From: Apoda limacodes
Taxonomy: Eukaryota > Arthropoda > Insecta > Lepidoptera > Limacodidae
DNA length: 64,000 nucleotides
Assembly (NCBI GenBank): GCA_946406115.1
Contig: OX291549.1
Location: forward strand, 23,459,901-23,523,900
Reading direction: 5' to 3'
Under the pieces are notes generated by a model. That model had not been told where the DNA came from. It did not search any database and saw only the letters and a program-made list of their open reading frames with translations. The position numbers and the translations under genes were made by a program. Numbering within the stretch: the stretch's first letter is position 1; each line of letters starts with the position of its first letter. Positions 10,496 through 22,180 of this stretch are shown here, piece after piece.

Positions 10496-11095
10496 TACAC
10501 CTTGGTATCTCCATCCAAAAACCGACTACTATTTGCCCACAACAGTTGACTTTCGTTATATCTCTGACCTAACTTCTCCAAATGTCACCATGATATTTTT
10601 TTGGAATGAAGAAATTCAGTCGAGGTAAAAAACAAATTGCCTTTTAAAGAGGAAAATTAGGAACTAATATAGTATAGGATGAATTAAGTTTAGAGGGTTA
10701 GGTTTACCTTAAGTTAGTTAGTAGTAGTTAGTTTTACTACACATGGGAGCAAATAAACTCCCCCTTTTTCCACGTTTTCTCTAATTCTATTAATCTCATT
10801 CATTTTGAAACGAATATCGTTTAAAAGGTTTACTAATATGCTTTAAAATGAGGGTAGTTTGTTGTGAATTTATTACTCTTTTAAACATGAAATGGATAGT
10901 TTAAAATTACTGCTGACTTATTCGCTATTATTACCGTTTTTGAGCGCGCTTCAGTAAAAATGTTGAAACAGTGGTTTTCGTATATCACACCTGAACTGAG
11001 GCTTAATTGTGGTCTTCATCCAACGATATTTAAGTAAGGATATGGTACATTTATAAAGTTTGAAATCTAAATTTGATCCGCTGTTACAAACTTTT
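10496..11095. other. AT-rich DNA, possibly SINE body then unassigned
   Basis: The first ~100 bases may be the SINE body (an ACCGACTACTATTTGCCCAC stretch). The rest shows nothing recognisable. Confidence 0.35.
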
Positions 11096-11460
11096 ATTAT
11101 TTTTTTTTTATGATTGACTACTGCTCCACCGGGCTTTTGGGGCGAGACTCTAAGGGAGTCTCAGCCCATATAGCAACCAACGCTCAAAGGCTCCCCCCGC
11201 GCCTCGGCTTAGGTTGTCGCTCAAGGGGTGGTCTCTTCGACCAGCGTGAGCCTGGACTCCGAAGGTGAATCAGCGCCAGGAGGGGAGTTCCCCGTTACGC
11301 GGTCGCGATTGCAAGTGGGTGGGGGCGAGAAGCACCCCGGCACTCTTTGATACCTCGTGTGTGAGGTGAGCGTGCGGGATGAAGGTCCGTGCGTTCGCCG
11401 ATGAACCTGCGGACGTCGGCGTCGTGTGAGGTGGGGGGGGGGCTACTAGGGGAGGTCGTC
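11096..11460 (-). mobile_element. GC-rich retroelement 3' end with poly(A), R1-like, unassigned
   Basis: This is a sharp GC-rich island in AT-rich DNA. Read on the - strand it ends with a run of A (the T run at 11096-11109). Bases 11140-11230 match, in inverse orientation, a second copy at 38373-38500; both carry the GAGACTC...GAGTCTC stem and the CCCCCCGCG...CTCGGCTT segment. Two shared copies, each ending in poly(A), indicate a retrotransposon 3' end. The assignment to an R1-like LINE is a guess from composition and style. Confidence 0.55.
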
Positions 11461-12559
11461 AGCGTTATTTTATAGCCTAAAATTATTTATTAATTTCTTG
11501 GATGTCAATAAAAACAGTGAGCTAAGATGTAGCTGCTCTACTCGAGCATATCTTTACTTAAGGTTACTGCGAAGTAACACTAGCTCTTAAATCAAGATTA
11601 GCTATTTAGTAGGAAACCCAAGTCTAATGGATACGGCTATTAATGCCAACACAAGGCTGCCGCGTGTCCCTAGCTAGAAACGAGACGACCGCGACGCCGC
11701 CGCTGATGACGCCGTCGCGCCGACGCAGCTCGTCCATCATCAGCGACGAACTCCAAGGGCTGTCTAAAAACTACAATATACAAATGGGCCGCCGCACTAT
11801 CATCAGCCTAGACGTATAGAGGATAGTGCAAGCCCGTCGCTTTTAGTTCTAGTGGGACATGTCGTTTGCACGTTTATTGTGAGTGATTTGCGACCCTGCC
11901 AGCTGACGCATCTTTCTAATATTTTTAGTTTTCGCAAGTTTAAATAGAAAGATTATGTTGCTGTGTCATTATTAGCCAGCTTTTAGAAACTCTTTTATTC
12001 GTATAAACTACATATAAGTATATGAGTGGGTATCGATTTGCTTTGAAGATCTTATATTTTGATATAACGGCAGATTAAAGGGCTGCTTATACAAAAATCG
12101 TTAAATAAAAGCTACAAATATAAATTTACTGCATAAACTATTGAAGATTCAAAAGAATAACAAATATGTAGGCACGGATAAAAAAATAGTTATGATAGAG
12201 TTAATATTTTTTTATTGTTTATTTATTAACAAATTATGTAAATTTATAGCTTACTCAATTTCCGACTTGAAGGAAAAGAAAACACTTACTTCAATAATCG
12301 GGAACTATTTTATGTTAATTTTAAAATTTTTAGACCCTTTTATTTCGTTGTCCGTCTGTCTTACTCTCAATGCATTTTATTTGAAACTCGTGGAAGTTTT
12401 AAGCAAAAATTAGTATTATAAGGTTATATATTATGCGGAAAACAAAGTGCACTACCCTCTTGTTATATTACTGGTGGGCATTTAATTTTCCTTTAAAAAC
12501 AAAATTTAGTGCGATAAAGATTTTGCCACTCGATAAAGGGCATTTCATTCATCGATAAC
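11461..12559. other. Mostly AT-rich DNA with one GC-rich island
   Basis: Non-coding apart from the GC-rich island at 11690-11818, described separately. An AT-rich frame at 12141-12413 looks like chance. Confidence 0.4.
11690..11818 (+). other. Possible exon-like GC-rich island
   Basis: GACGCCGCCGCTGATGACGC begins an island whose + frame reads LMTPSRRRSSSIISDELQGL and runs on to SKNYNIQMGRRTIISLDV and a stop at about 11818. The arginine/serine-rich stretch followed by an acidic segment looks protein-like, but I recognise no family and see no convincing splice sites. It could be a host exon or a repeat fragment. Confidence 0.2.
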
Positions 12560-12645
12560 AGTGAATAAAACTCACTTTTACTCACTGAGTAAATAAAAAC
12601 ATACCAGTAAATAAAACTCGCTTTTACTCACCGAGTGAATACAAT
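12560..12645 (+). repeat. Two tandem 46-bp copies
   Basis: AGTGAATAAAACTCACTTTT at about 12561 and AGTAAATAAAACTCGCTTTT at about 12607 start two near-identical units, each containing ACTCAC.GAGT with partial self-complementarity. Confidence 0.6.
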
Positions 12646-14636
12646 CATTATCCGGTAATAATTACAAAATATATACCAAAATGTGATAAAAGTGCTTTTT
12701 ATTTTCTTGCATCAATGGTAAAAATTAGAGTATACAACACATGAAAAAAAAATCGGTCCTTTGTAAACCTCGCTCCCTCAGGATTTTACCCTAGCATCTT
12801 TCGCTGCTCTCGGTATCCAACTTAGTCCCTTGAATAAAATTCCCGTTTTTTTCACTTGTTATATAATCTACTATATATATAATACCTATCTATATTTAAG
12901 AATAGTGCAACTAAAATTAATTAACTGATTTAGTATACGTACATTAGACGACCGAGTTGCATTGTTATAGTGTACATTAAACTACCAAATCGAAGGTCCA
13001 GAGTTTGATCCCCGATAGGGTTACAGATTGTTACAATTTTTGTATTGTAATATCTATACAATCTAGATTGTGAACGTTTCTATATTTTTAAATGTTGCCG
13101 CAACAGTTTACGTTTTATATAGCATTTCTGAATACCCCTTTTGGAAAGAGTGTCGTGGTTGTTTTCGTTTATTTTGTTAAACGTAACGCTATATTTGCAT
13201 TTTAATGATATTTCAGTTTAATATGCGCCCGTACAAGCGGTCGTTTGTGATTGAGCTGTGGTCAGTTTTGAAAGCAATTTCAGCGAACATTATGAATGCA
13301 ATAAATTTGCCATTGAGAGTCCATGTTGTATTAATAGTCATACGGCAGTCACATAGAACCTTGAGGGTGGCTGCCAGCCGCATAAGACACTTACACCTTC
13401 CGATATTTGTATCCAACCAAAGTGTCGTTTTAAAATTGTTGGTTACATTGATAGCTACATAGATAAATCCACCAACAGACAGTGGCCAACCACGACGGTT
13501 CCACTGTCCAATGTAGGACTCCCCATAAGTCTCCAAAACGGCTGGTTATGAGGCACCGGTTTCCACTTAAAAGCAAAGTAACACCTACTATATCTCTTTC
13601 CATAGTATGCGGAACGAGCTTATTTAGGAGGCCAACGGTTAGAGACTACGTTTCTGTACCAACCGCTGATGACCTATCACTGACAACACATTATTTGTAC
13701 AGCTTTTCTTTTTTAAGTACTTAGGTATTTGAGACGAAAAGATGATACCTATAAGTTTTTGAACGCTGCCCAACCGAGCCGATTCTTCGATAAACTTCTT
13801 TCTGACAGTAAGGTCTATCCAACTGAGCTTATATGTACTTGCCCTAGGTATGTGTATTCATCATCAACTGCGAAAGACGCTCACCCAAAAACAAAATAAT
13901 ATGACCGCGACTTGGGTTTAAACATTAGATACCTTTATTTTATCCACGTATATTTTTAAGTTTCACCTGTTGAAAAACTTCGCAGCGGTCTCTGCCATGA
14001 CCACGTTGTCGTCAGCAAATCGAAGGTAAGTTATATACTCACTATTTATGTTGACTCACTCAGAAATTTAAACCAATGCAGTTATGAACAATCTCGCTGG
14101 CGCTTGGTTTTCAAAACGTCTACATAAGAACATACTCGTTTACATATTTTTTTCTAATACTTTCATGGCTATATTTGTACTATAAATTTTGATTTTAAAA
14201 TTTAATTTACATAATTTAAATTGATTGTCGATAAAGAACATTAGTCAAAGTCGCACGGTGTAAAGAACCTTGTGGATTAATGACTTTGAATACTGGGACA
14301 ACACGGGTCGCCGAGAGCAAAGCGCAATCGACGGCTTAGTTTACGAGTTGCGTCCGTTACCAATATAATGGCTAATTACATAAAACACTCAGGGTAAGAA
14401 CATTAAAGAACCGTTTAACGTATAATTTTCGACCATTTTTGTTTTAAACTACGAGTACCTAATATCCATCACTACATTTTTTTTTCTGTAGTACTAAGTT
14501 ACCTTCTTGTTGCTGCCTCAATTCTCTAAGAATCTGAAAGTTCTATCTCAATTCTCTAAGAATCTGAATTATAGTCGAGTCCCAAAAAGTTTAAATAAAT
14601 CAATATTTATATCGACCACGTTTGAAGATTCATATA
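12646..14636. other. AT-rich non-coding DNA
   Basis: No assigned gene. A - strand frame at 13536-13213 (107 codons, Cys-containing GRCKCLMRLAATLKVLCDCR) is the longest here; I do not recognise it and it may be chance or an old repeat. A 30-bp direct duplication (CAATTCTCTAAGAATCTGAA twice) lies at 14519-14570. Confidence 0.35.
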
Positions 14637-15389
14637 TTTTTTTATACCACTAAGGGGGCAAACAAGCTTATGGTATTACCGCAGCCTGTGAACGCTTGCA
14701 ATACCTAGGGCATCACTCGCGCGTTCAAATATCTAATAACTTCTTTCTTGAAGAACCCATACTGTAATCATAAAAGTAAACCTTTGCAGGGAGGTCATTC
14801 CACAACCTAGACGTTTGCGGCAGGAATTTTCTCTGAAACCCCACCGTACGTGACCATGTAGGGTCTAAGATGTGAGGAGAAATTCCCTGCCGATGGCGAG
14901 CGTTTCAGGTATATATATTGTAGTCTTTGGGCGAGCGGTGCTATAGTAGAAAGTAGCCGTGGGCATCATTTTAAACAATTCCTTAGAACACATCACATTA
15001 TACAAGCGGTAGAACACATATACGGTATGGAGGCAAAGTCTCTCCTCAGACTTCACGCTTGTGAGTTTGGGATCGCTGACGATTCTCACAGCCCGTCACT
15101 AAACCAAGTTAAAAGGGCAAAGCTAATATCCGGGTGCATCATCCAGCGATAGTAGCAGAACTCCGTATGGAGCCGGACTTGCTACATGTTTGCAACCTTT
15201 GCCCTGAAGTAACCTTTGCCCTACTTCGCTCTGTTGATTACTCTAAGGTTTTTGGACCCCAGCTTTAACCTTGTCTTGCAAATGATCTTGGAACTGAACA
15301 TTACAGGAGATGTCAACACAAGGATCCCAATACTCTTGAAGATGGTGACGAGCGTGTGTTTAATTGTGGGACCTCAGTGAATTGGGTTT
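14637..15389 (-). mobile_element. LINE-A fragment, 3' end, inverted
   Basis: Reverse-strand match to positions 7927-8680 of the full copy, starting with the tail end (T run then ACCACTAAGGGGGCAAACAAG). It covers the thumb and C-terminal domain only. Frameshifts and stops break the frame. Its distal part is copied at 16819-17310. Confidence 0.85.
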
Positions 15390-15493
15390 TATTTATACTT
15401 ATTTTTGTATACCCAACCAATATAATGACATGCAAGCTTCGTCAAGTCTTTTTTCCATAAGTCTTCCACTAGTGGATCCTACCTGTAATGACC
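14895..15493. repeat. Segmental duplication, copy A (paired with 16819-17413)
   Basis: From GGCGAGCGTTTCAGGTATAT to CCTGTAATGACC this block matches 16819-17413 at high identity. It includes ~100 bp of non-LINE flank (15390-15493), so it was copied as DNA, not by a LINE. Copy A has a local change at about 15209-15225, where AACCTTTGCCCT is repeated; the other copy keeps the LINE-like AGTACT there. Confidence 0.85.
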
Positions 15494-15540
15494 TGCGCCA
15501 CCGAAACGCACTAGTGGGTCTTAAAGACGTTTAAGATAAA

Positions 15541-15957
15541 ATCGGCCAAGTGCGAGTCAATAAAAACGGCAAAACAAATCACGTTTGTTGTATGGGCTCC
15601 CTTTAATATTGTTTTATTCTAATTCAATTATTTATTTTTAAAGTCAATATATAGTTCAATATTCTGTTAATATTTCAAGCGTCTCCTGTTGCCGTTATCA
15701 ATATCGAGCAAAATCGAGTAAAAAATTACGTTGGTTGTATGGAAGCCCCTTAAATATTTATTTTATTCTGTTTTTAGTATTTTTTGTTATAGCGGCAACA
15801 GAAATACATCTCCTGTGAGATACAGCCTGGTGACAAATGGAGGGACGGACGGACGGAGGGACGGACGGACGGACGGAGGGACGGACGGACGGACGGACAG
15901 CAAAGTCTTAGTAATAGGGTTTCGCTTATTACCCTTTGGGTACGGAACCCTAAAAAT
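15541..15957 (+). mobile_element. Lepidopteran non-autonomous repeat (CGGCCAAGTGCGAGTC...GGTACGGAACCCTAAAAA)
   Basis: It starts with ATCGGCCAAGTGCGAGTC and ends with TTTGGGTACGGAACCCTAAA, ends I recognise from many lepidopteran loci. There is no coding capacity. It contains an expanded GGAC microsatellite near its 3' end. Other copies in the window are at 34041, 34945, 23740 (tail only) and 39769 (inverted tail). Confidence 0.7.
15838..15899 (+). repeat. GGAC/GGAG microsatellite
   Basis: Tandem GGAC tetranucleotides with periodic GGAGGGAC interruptions, embedded in the repeat above at the place where relatives carry short CGGACGGA runs. Confidence 0.9.
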
Positions 15958-16451
15958 TGTGCCCCCAAAATTGGCAGTAAATAGGTAAAAAATGACCGAC
16001 TGTAAGGCGAAGAAAACACTTAAATAGCTTAATTGTAGGGGCTAAGAATTAGTTCTTTTAATTATATTTTATCAGTCACAAATTTTGATAATTTTTTTTT
16101 GTCTAAATGACCACTAACGGAACCCTGCTGAAATTTGCTATTTTGTAGACTATAAAATTAATCCTACTCACTGCTAGCAAACATCCATCTGCAACATCAA
16201 TTATACCTGGAAAATAATCAATTTAAAGATTGCAATTATTGCTGATGAAGAATAAATATTCAATCTAAAGGTAGTATTGGATAAAATTTGAATTGGATTG
16301 AAAGGAAACGCCAAATAACTGCGAAATATATTAATTAATCATACAAGGTAAGATCATTGGTATAAGGAATAATACGAAGACCCCTGAAATTCGAAAAAAA
16401 TCTTTGCCAACTCCCCAAAAATAGGATACCCTAGTTGATAAACCTATGGTA
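15958..16451. other. AT-rich non-coding DNA
   Basis: No feature recognised apart from a weak GGAACCCTG echo of the preceding repeat near 16120. Confidence 0.4.
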
Positions 16452-16821
16452 GAATCACCCGATCAATTTTTAGAGCAACTGTGTCGAAAATCTTAATTGC
16501 CTTAATTGATCGCCGAAATATATGATATAATGGCATCACAAACTAAGTTTTCAATTAGTGCGTCCTATACCCGCGATTGTATATGGCACTAAGACCTGGA
16601 CACAGATAATAGGCCTAGTACAAAAGCTAAAAGTTATTCAAGGGGCTATGGAAAGAGCTTAGCTCGCAGTTTTTCTAAGAAATCGGATACACCTTTACTT
16701 TACCTTATTGGTAATGTTATAGAAAACTAGGGTCACCCACCGATGTAGCCGTTAGGATCAGCTGGCCACATTAGTCGCAGAACCATTGATCTCTTGTGTA
16801 GACGTGTTCCTGAGTGAAGGC
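16452..16821 (+). pseudogene. RTE-like LINE C-terminal remnant, first arm (B)
   Basis: The + frame reads IPAIVYGTKTWTQIIGLVQK, then LKVIQGAMERA, stop, and LAVFLRNRI. This matches the classic RTE-type segment (LPxLTYGxxTWxL...QxxMERxMLGV...RDRI) between reverse transcriptase and C-terminus. Stops are frequent. It matches 17419-17788 with a constant 967-bp offset and is cut at its 3' side by a copied LINE-A block. Confidence 0.65.
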
Positions 16822-17413
16822 GAGCGTTTCAGGTATATATATTGTAGTCTTTGGGCGAGCGCTGCTATAGTAGAGAGTAGCCGTAGGCATCATTTTAAAC
16901 AATTCCTTAGAACACATCACATTATACAAGCGGTAGAACACATATACGGTATGGAGGCAAAGTCTCTCCACAGACTTCAGGCTTGTGAGTTTGGGATCGC
17001 TGACGATTCTCACAGCCCGTCACTAAACCAAGTTAAAAGGGAAAAGCTAATATCCGGGTGCATCATCCAGCGATAGTAGCAGAACTCCGTATGGAGCCGG
17101 ACTTGCTACATGTTTGCAACCTTTGCCCTGAAGTAAAGTACTACTTCGCTCTGTTGATTACTCTAAGGTTTTTGCACCCCAGCTTTAACCTTGTCTTGCA
17201 AATGATCTTGGAACTGAACATTATAGGAGATGTCAACACAAGGATCCCAATACTCTTGAAGGTGGTGAGGAGCGTGTGTTTAATTGTGGGACCTCAGTGA
17301 ATTGGGTTTTATTTATACTTATTTTTGTATATCCAACTAATATAATGACATGCAAGCTTCGTCAAGTCTTTTTTCCATAAGTCTTCCACTAGTGGATCCT
17401 ACCTGTAATGACC
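16819..17413 (-). mobile_element. Copied LINE-A fragment plus flank (copy A')
   Basis: Second copy of 14895-15493. Bases 16819-17310 are - strand LINE-A C-terminal sequence, and 17311-17413 is the same non-LINE flank. It lacks the LINE 3' end and any poly(A), so it is not a retrotransposition product. It joins the RTE arm on the left through a shared GGC and on the right near a repeated ACCCGATC. Confidence 0.8.
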
Positions 17414-17418
17414 CGATC

Positions 17419-17985
17419 GAATCACCCGATCAATTTTTAGAGCAACTGTGTCGAAAATCTTAATTGCCTTAATTGATCGCCGAAATATATGATATAATGG
17501 CATCACAAACTAAGTTTTCAATTAGTGCGTCCTATACCCGCGATTGTATATGGCACTAAGACCTGGACGCAGACAATAGACCTAGTACAAAAGCTAAAAG
17601 TTATTCAAGGGGCTATGGAAAGAGCTTAGCTCGCAGTTTTTCTAAGAAATCGGATACACCTTTACTTTACCTTATTGGTAATGTTATAGAAAACTAGGGT
17701 CACCCACCGATGTAGCCGTTAGGATCAGCTGGCCACATTAGTCGCAGAACCATTGATCTCTTGTGTAGACGTGTTCCTGAGTGAAGGCCGCGTCTCGGTA
17801 AAAGTAGTGCAGGACGTCCTCTACCATCTACTCTGGCGCGAAGATTAAAGTGTACACAAAATTGCTAATGCAATTACATGCGTAAGGCGCAGAACCGTTC
17901 AAAGTGGTGCACCTTGCAAAAGGTCTATACCCGGCAGTAGACTGCAGTGCGCTGCTGTTGAATTATGGCATCACAAGAAGAAGAA
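17419..17985 (+). pseudogene. RTE-like LINE C-terminal remnant, second arm (B') and 3' continuation
   Basis: Bases 17419-17788 repeat arm B. From 17789 the element continues to a normal RTE-type end, including a degraded CKRSIPGSRLQCAA segment near 17920-17955 where relatives end in ...CPAVDC. This arm is contiguous with the true 3' end, so the B-A' block was inserted upstream of it. It is non-functional. Confidence 0.6.
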
Positions 17986-18650
17986 ACTGTCACTTACATA
18001 ATTTACATATTACTAACTTACCTGTACGTACAAGGCTATAAATAATGCAGGCGGGCGAGAACCGACTGTTTCTCAGTAAGTCCGTCTAATTTTAAACCCA
18101 AGGTAAATGTACATAATGTAATATCTGCATAATATTAAGATTATTTCGGTCAGACATACTGCAGCACATCCAGGGATTTACTGAGTATCTGAAGATTCGC
18201 CTACATTTGAACTCGAAACTATTTTCAACTATTAACCAACATTTATAAAACTAATATCCCACGTATTCTACTAGGCGATTGATAGATAGAGTATACATAT
18301 ACATATTAAATCAATTAATATTGTATCAAGTAGGCGTTTATTCCATTTATTAAACTATACGTTTTAATTTATTGAAGTTAGGCACTTTTAAATTTACCAT
18401 CGAATTACTCTAGTTATATAGACTCTGGAGTAATCTGGATTCTGAAGTTTAGAAATAGAATCATACGTTTATAAATTCTATTATACGTATGTTAGAATGT
18501 TTAGAAGAATTTTTTCGGAGCGTTCGAAAGATAATTGTCATTCTAAGTCCAATATATACTTACGACTTATATTCGGTCGTTTACATTTCATTTTTATAAT
18601 TGATGCAAATTTAATTTTTAATGTAAATTTTCATATAAAGCGTTGGCAAC
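17986..18650. other. AT-rich non-coding DNA
   Basis: Nothing recognised. Confidence 0.45.
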
Positions 18651-18835
18651 GGATCGGTAAACGGTCGTGGTCCCCACCAGGGCAGCCAGGTGGACCTCAT
18701 GCTTAACTTGAATTAGGTAGCTGTAAGTAGCTGGATAAGAACGGCGGAGGATCTGATGTGGTAGCATTCATTGGGAAAGGCCTATGTCCATCAGTTGACT
18801 ACTATAGGCTAATTGATGATGATGAGTGATGTACC
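18651..18835 (+). pseudogene. RTE-like LINE 3' end
   Basis: The + frame reads IGKRSWSPPGQPGGPHA, resembling the WVPPGQRRPGRPHARW block of RTE-type elements. It is followed by the 3' end sequence GGCCTATGTCCATCAGTTGA...ATAGGCTAATTGATGATGAT, a style very common at lepidopteran RTE ends. Confidence 0.6.
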
Positions 18836-18849
18836 TATACCTATATCTT

Positions 18850-19160
18850 AAACTAGATTTTGCCAGCAGCTAAGCGGGCCTAATTTAGGTTATAGGCTTG
18901 GAACTCCTTAATTAAATCCTTAAATTATAATTATTAAGTTTGCTATAGCAAGCTATAGCTGTAGCTATAGTTCGTTTCAGGTCGGTTATAATTATTCCCG
19001 CGGGAATTTTTATTTAAAAAAAATAGCCTATGTCCTATTTCAGAACCTAACCTGTATGTGTGCCAAGTTTCATCCCGATCGGTCCATTGGTTAAAGCGTG
19101 CTTGAGTAACTAACATCCATCCATCCATCCAGACACACTTTTAAAATTATAATATTATGA
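18850..19160 (+). mobile_element. Lepidopteran repeat (TTTGCCAGC...CATCCATCCATCC...ATAATATTA)
   Basis: It starts with ACTAGATTTTGCCAGCAGCT and includes CCCGCGGGAATTTTTA, CCTATGTCCTATTTCAG, AAGTTTCATCCCGATCGGTC and a CATC run, ending near ATAATATTATGAGGATGA. Relatives lie at 21331, 34180, 41024 and 50985/51605. No coding capacity. Confidence 0.65.
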
Positions 19161-19303
19161 GGATGATATATTTATTTTTCAGGATCTTGGATTCAGTCCC
19201 ATATTATCCTTAAAATACAAATCAAAAGAAAATAACTAAACAAAACAACAACTATCTATCAACTAAGCGACTGTCACTTATCTGTACCCAGGTCTTTTAA
19301 CTG

Positions 19304-19939
19304 GTAAGGTGAAGCTGGCGTCCAAAAAAATAAGGTGTACTCAACAGAGCGAGACAGTACTTCACGTCGGGGCAGAAGTTGCTGCTTTACAAGTCGTAAG
19401 TTCGGCCCCATATGTAGTACTGCTGCCATCTCTGGGCGGGTGCACTCGGATACCAGCTTGGACCTTTTGACTCGGTTCAACGACGGGCTGTGAGAATAGT
19501 CGACGATCCCAAACTCACTTGCCGTATCGAACCCTTAAGTCTGAGGGAGACTTTGCCTCCCTGTGTGTTTTCTACCGCTTGTACAATGGGATGTGTTCTG
19601 AGGAATTGTTCGAAATGATGCCCACGGCTAATTTCTACCATCGCACCGCTCGCCATCGGCAGGGAATTCATTCTCACACTTTAAAACCGAAATGGTCGCG
19701 TACAGTGCGGTTTCAGAGAAACTTCCTCCCGCGAACGCTTGGGTTGTGGAATGAGCTCCCTGCCAAGGTTGTCTAAGGACTACAGTATGGGGTTCTTCAA
19801 GAAAGAAGTTATTGGATTTTTGAAGGGTCGGCAACGCGCGAGTGATACTTCTGATGTTGCAAGCGTCCATAGGCCACGGTGACCGCTTACCATCAGGCGG
19901 ACCATGTGCTGGTTTGACAACTTAGTGGTATAAAAAAAA
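19304..19939 (+). mobile_element. LINE-A fragment, 5'-truncated, with tail
   Basis: Matches positions 8048-8683 of the full copy (thumb to tail), ending GTGGTATAAAAAAAA. One frame stays open from 19519 to 19776 (CVFYRLYNGMCSEELFEMMP). An indel after AAAAAAA near 19330 and a stop at 19774 break the rest. Confidence 0.88.
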
Positions 19940-20712
19940 CTGAAAGTGATGAAATAAATGTATTTATCTAATCTCATATTGTAAAATGTGTTCTTCTTCT
20001 AAACAAGTTTATATTGACAGGCTTTAACAACACAATACCAAAATTTAAAAATAGAATCATGTTATAACATTATTTATCTAACAAAAAAATGATATATATG
20101 ATACAATCAAGACGATACGAGATGCGCAATGCGCAAGGTTTTGCCGCCATTCATACGTTTTGTGTTTCTAAATTTCGTGGGTTTTTTTTATAATTTATTA
20201 ATTAGTACTCTTGTACCCCAATGTATGACAGAAGAGAAAGTAGTGTATGAAACTGCGCATAACTAGGTATTAAAAACACGTGTAATACTATTAAATTTGT
20301 AAACCTTAATGTCGTGTCACTTCGCGGTAAAAACTGCATCAAAACTGACGACAAAAGTAGCGTTATGTTTACAGACATAATGTATATTATGCGCTGAATG
20401 TCAATAATCCAACCAAAGAGAATGAGTCAAAATTTGTACAGTATTTATACAGAATTTATGTATTTATAACTTGGCTGGATTACGAAATTAAACGCATTAA
20501 AGCATTGAACATAACGCACCTTTATTCGACAAAAATTCTTTTCTTTTATCACGTTTATTAAGATATAGACATTTGTTTCTACGCGAGGCTGACCCCACGC
20601 GGCGACTGGAATAAGTATAATTTTAACTTTTTGATTTAATTAGTACTTTTATGTTATAGTAAGTATTGACGTTACTGTTTTTTGTATTAGATTTGTATTA
20701 CTAAACATAAAC
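19940..20712. other. AT-rich non-coding DNA
   Basis: Nothing recognised. Confidence 0.4.
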
Positions 20713-21024
20713 ATGGACGAGAGAGAGTGTCATCGAATACTGAGATGGTTGAATAAGGAAAATGAAGGCGTTGGTGGTGGTGAAGAAGATGAGGAAGAGA
20801 ATGTGGGTTATGAGGATCAACGACAGTGAGCATGACACGGAGTCAGAGCAAAACTGCGATTGTAATAATCCACAAGAACAGCTTCTACCATCAGAAGTAT
20901 TGGAAAATCATCAAATCAATCAAAGACGACATTCATTAACGAATTTTTCGTTACGTAATTTTTATATCGTCAAAAAAATATTATTTTTAAATTTCTATTT
21001 TGTATTGATTTTTAAGTTTATGTA
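20713..21024 (+). pseudogene. Probable piggyBac-like transposase N-terminus, broken
   Basis: ATG at 20713 opens MDERECHRILRWLNKENEGV followed by an acidic run (GGGEEDEEENVGYEDQ) and a stop at about 20828. The +1 frame continues with MRINDSEHDTESEQNCDCNN, PSEVLENHQINQRRHSL and FSLRNFYIVKK. An acidic, low-complexity N-terminus ending in a F(F/Y)IGKDK-like segment is typical of piggyBac transposases. The catalytic domain is absent and no TTAA-flanked ends were identified. Identification is tentative. Confidence 0.4.
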
Positions 21025-21330
21025 GATCTCAAATAGTCGTAACATTAGAAAAATTATTTCTATTCATAAATAACATTAGTATTTGGATAATTATGTTCCT
21101 TGTTTTTTTTTTTAAGATTTAAAGTATAAATAACAAATTAATTTTCAGTTAACTGTCGTTATTTCATTGTAATCCTATTACCATACTATCATCGGTTTCA
21201 ATAATTCATAAATGTATGTTATAACACCAATTTTAATGCAGTTTTTATCCGTGGTCTGGGAAGACCCCGCTCGACGACTAGCGTTACAAAAAAAAGGCGC
21301 GACAAGCGGAGGGTTTAACTAAAGATATTT
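21025..21330. other. AT-rich non-coding DNA
   Basis: Nothing recognised. Confidence 0.4.
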
Positions 21331-21545
21331 GCTATAGCAGTTATAGTCATAACGGTTATAGTAATTCTCGACTTTGTTAGTCCCAACGAGGAACTGGATT
21401 TTTTCGGGATAAAAACTCCTATGTCCTTCCCCGGGACTTAAACTATTTCCATACAAATTATCATCTTAATCGGTTCAGCGGTCAAGCGTAAAGTTGCAGA
21501 CGGATAGACAGAGTAACTTTCGCATTTATAATATTAGTATGGAAA
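21331..21545 (+). mobile_element. Lepidopteran repeat, truncated copy
   Basis: TTCGGGATAAAAACTCCTAT, GTCCTTCCCCGGGACTTAAA, CGGTTCAGCGGTCAAGCGTA and CTTTCGCATTTATAATATTA match the second half of the repeat family at 18850 and 34180. Confidence 0.65.
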
Positions 21546-22180
21546 TGCATCTCTATTTATACGTTTCATTGTTTTTATTTACCGCATACGCTCTTTGACT
21601 CTTTACAACATCAAAGACTCGTAGATACATTTGGAATCATTGACGAACGATACAAATTATTGTTTCTCATTGCACATATTCAAAAAGATTAAGAGATTTC
21701 TTTTTAACAACTAGCATTTACTAATCACTGACTAAAATAAAATCTTTTTCTGTGATTGTAAAAAATAACTGCAGATATTTCTCATTTTCTTCCGGATTAA
21801 ATGGAACATTGACGCACGTGAAACATTTCGATACTAAATTCGTTGCCACAGTCCAACCCTGGACTATTTTTGTTCTATTTTAACTCAGCCAGTGATATCA
21901 ATCTCTAGGTTTTGGATCGTGGCTTTTATTGATAGTCGTCTCATCGCTCATTGTCTGTTACTATACATATATCGATTGTCTATGATAATTTTACTAGGCA
22001 TCAACTTCCTCATTGTAAAAATACTGATCCAGCTAAACTAAAATCGAAAGAGCAACTATTTCCACCCAACGTTAACTGTTTTCATACAGTGTACGTTACA
22101 CTGAAGGAACTTTCACAAATAAAACTTTGACCGCTTAAAATGTGTTATTATCATATACCAATATTAACCAAATAACCAAA
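21546..22180. other. AT-rich non-coding DNA
   Basis: Nothing recognised. Confidence 0.4.

Noticed and set aside
15774..16019. 81-codon - strand frame with Ser/Pro/Arg repeats
   Set aside because: It is the translation of the GGAC microsatellite and its flanks, not a gene.
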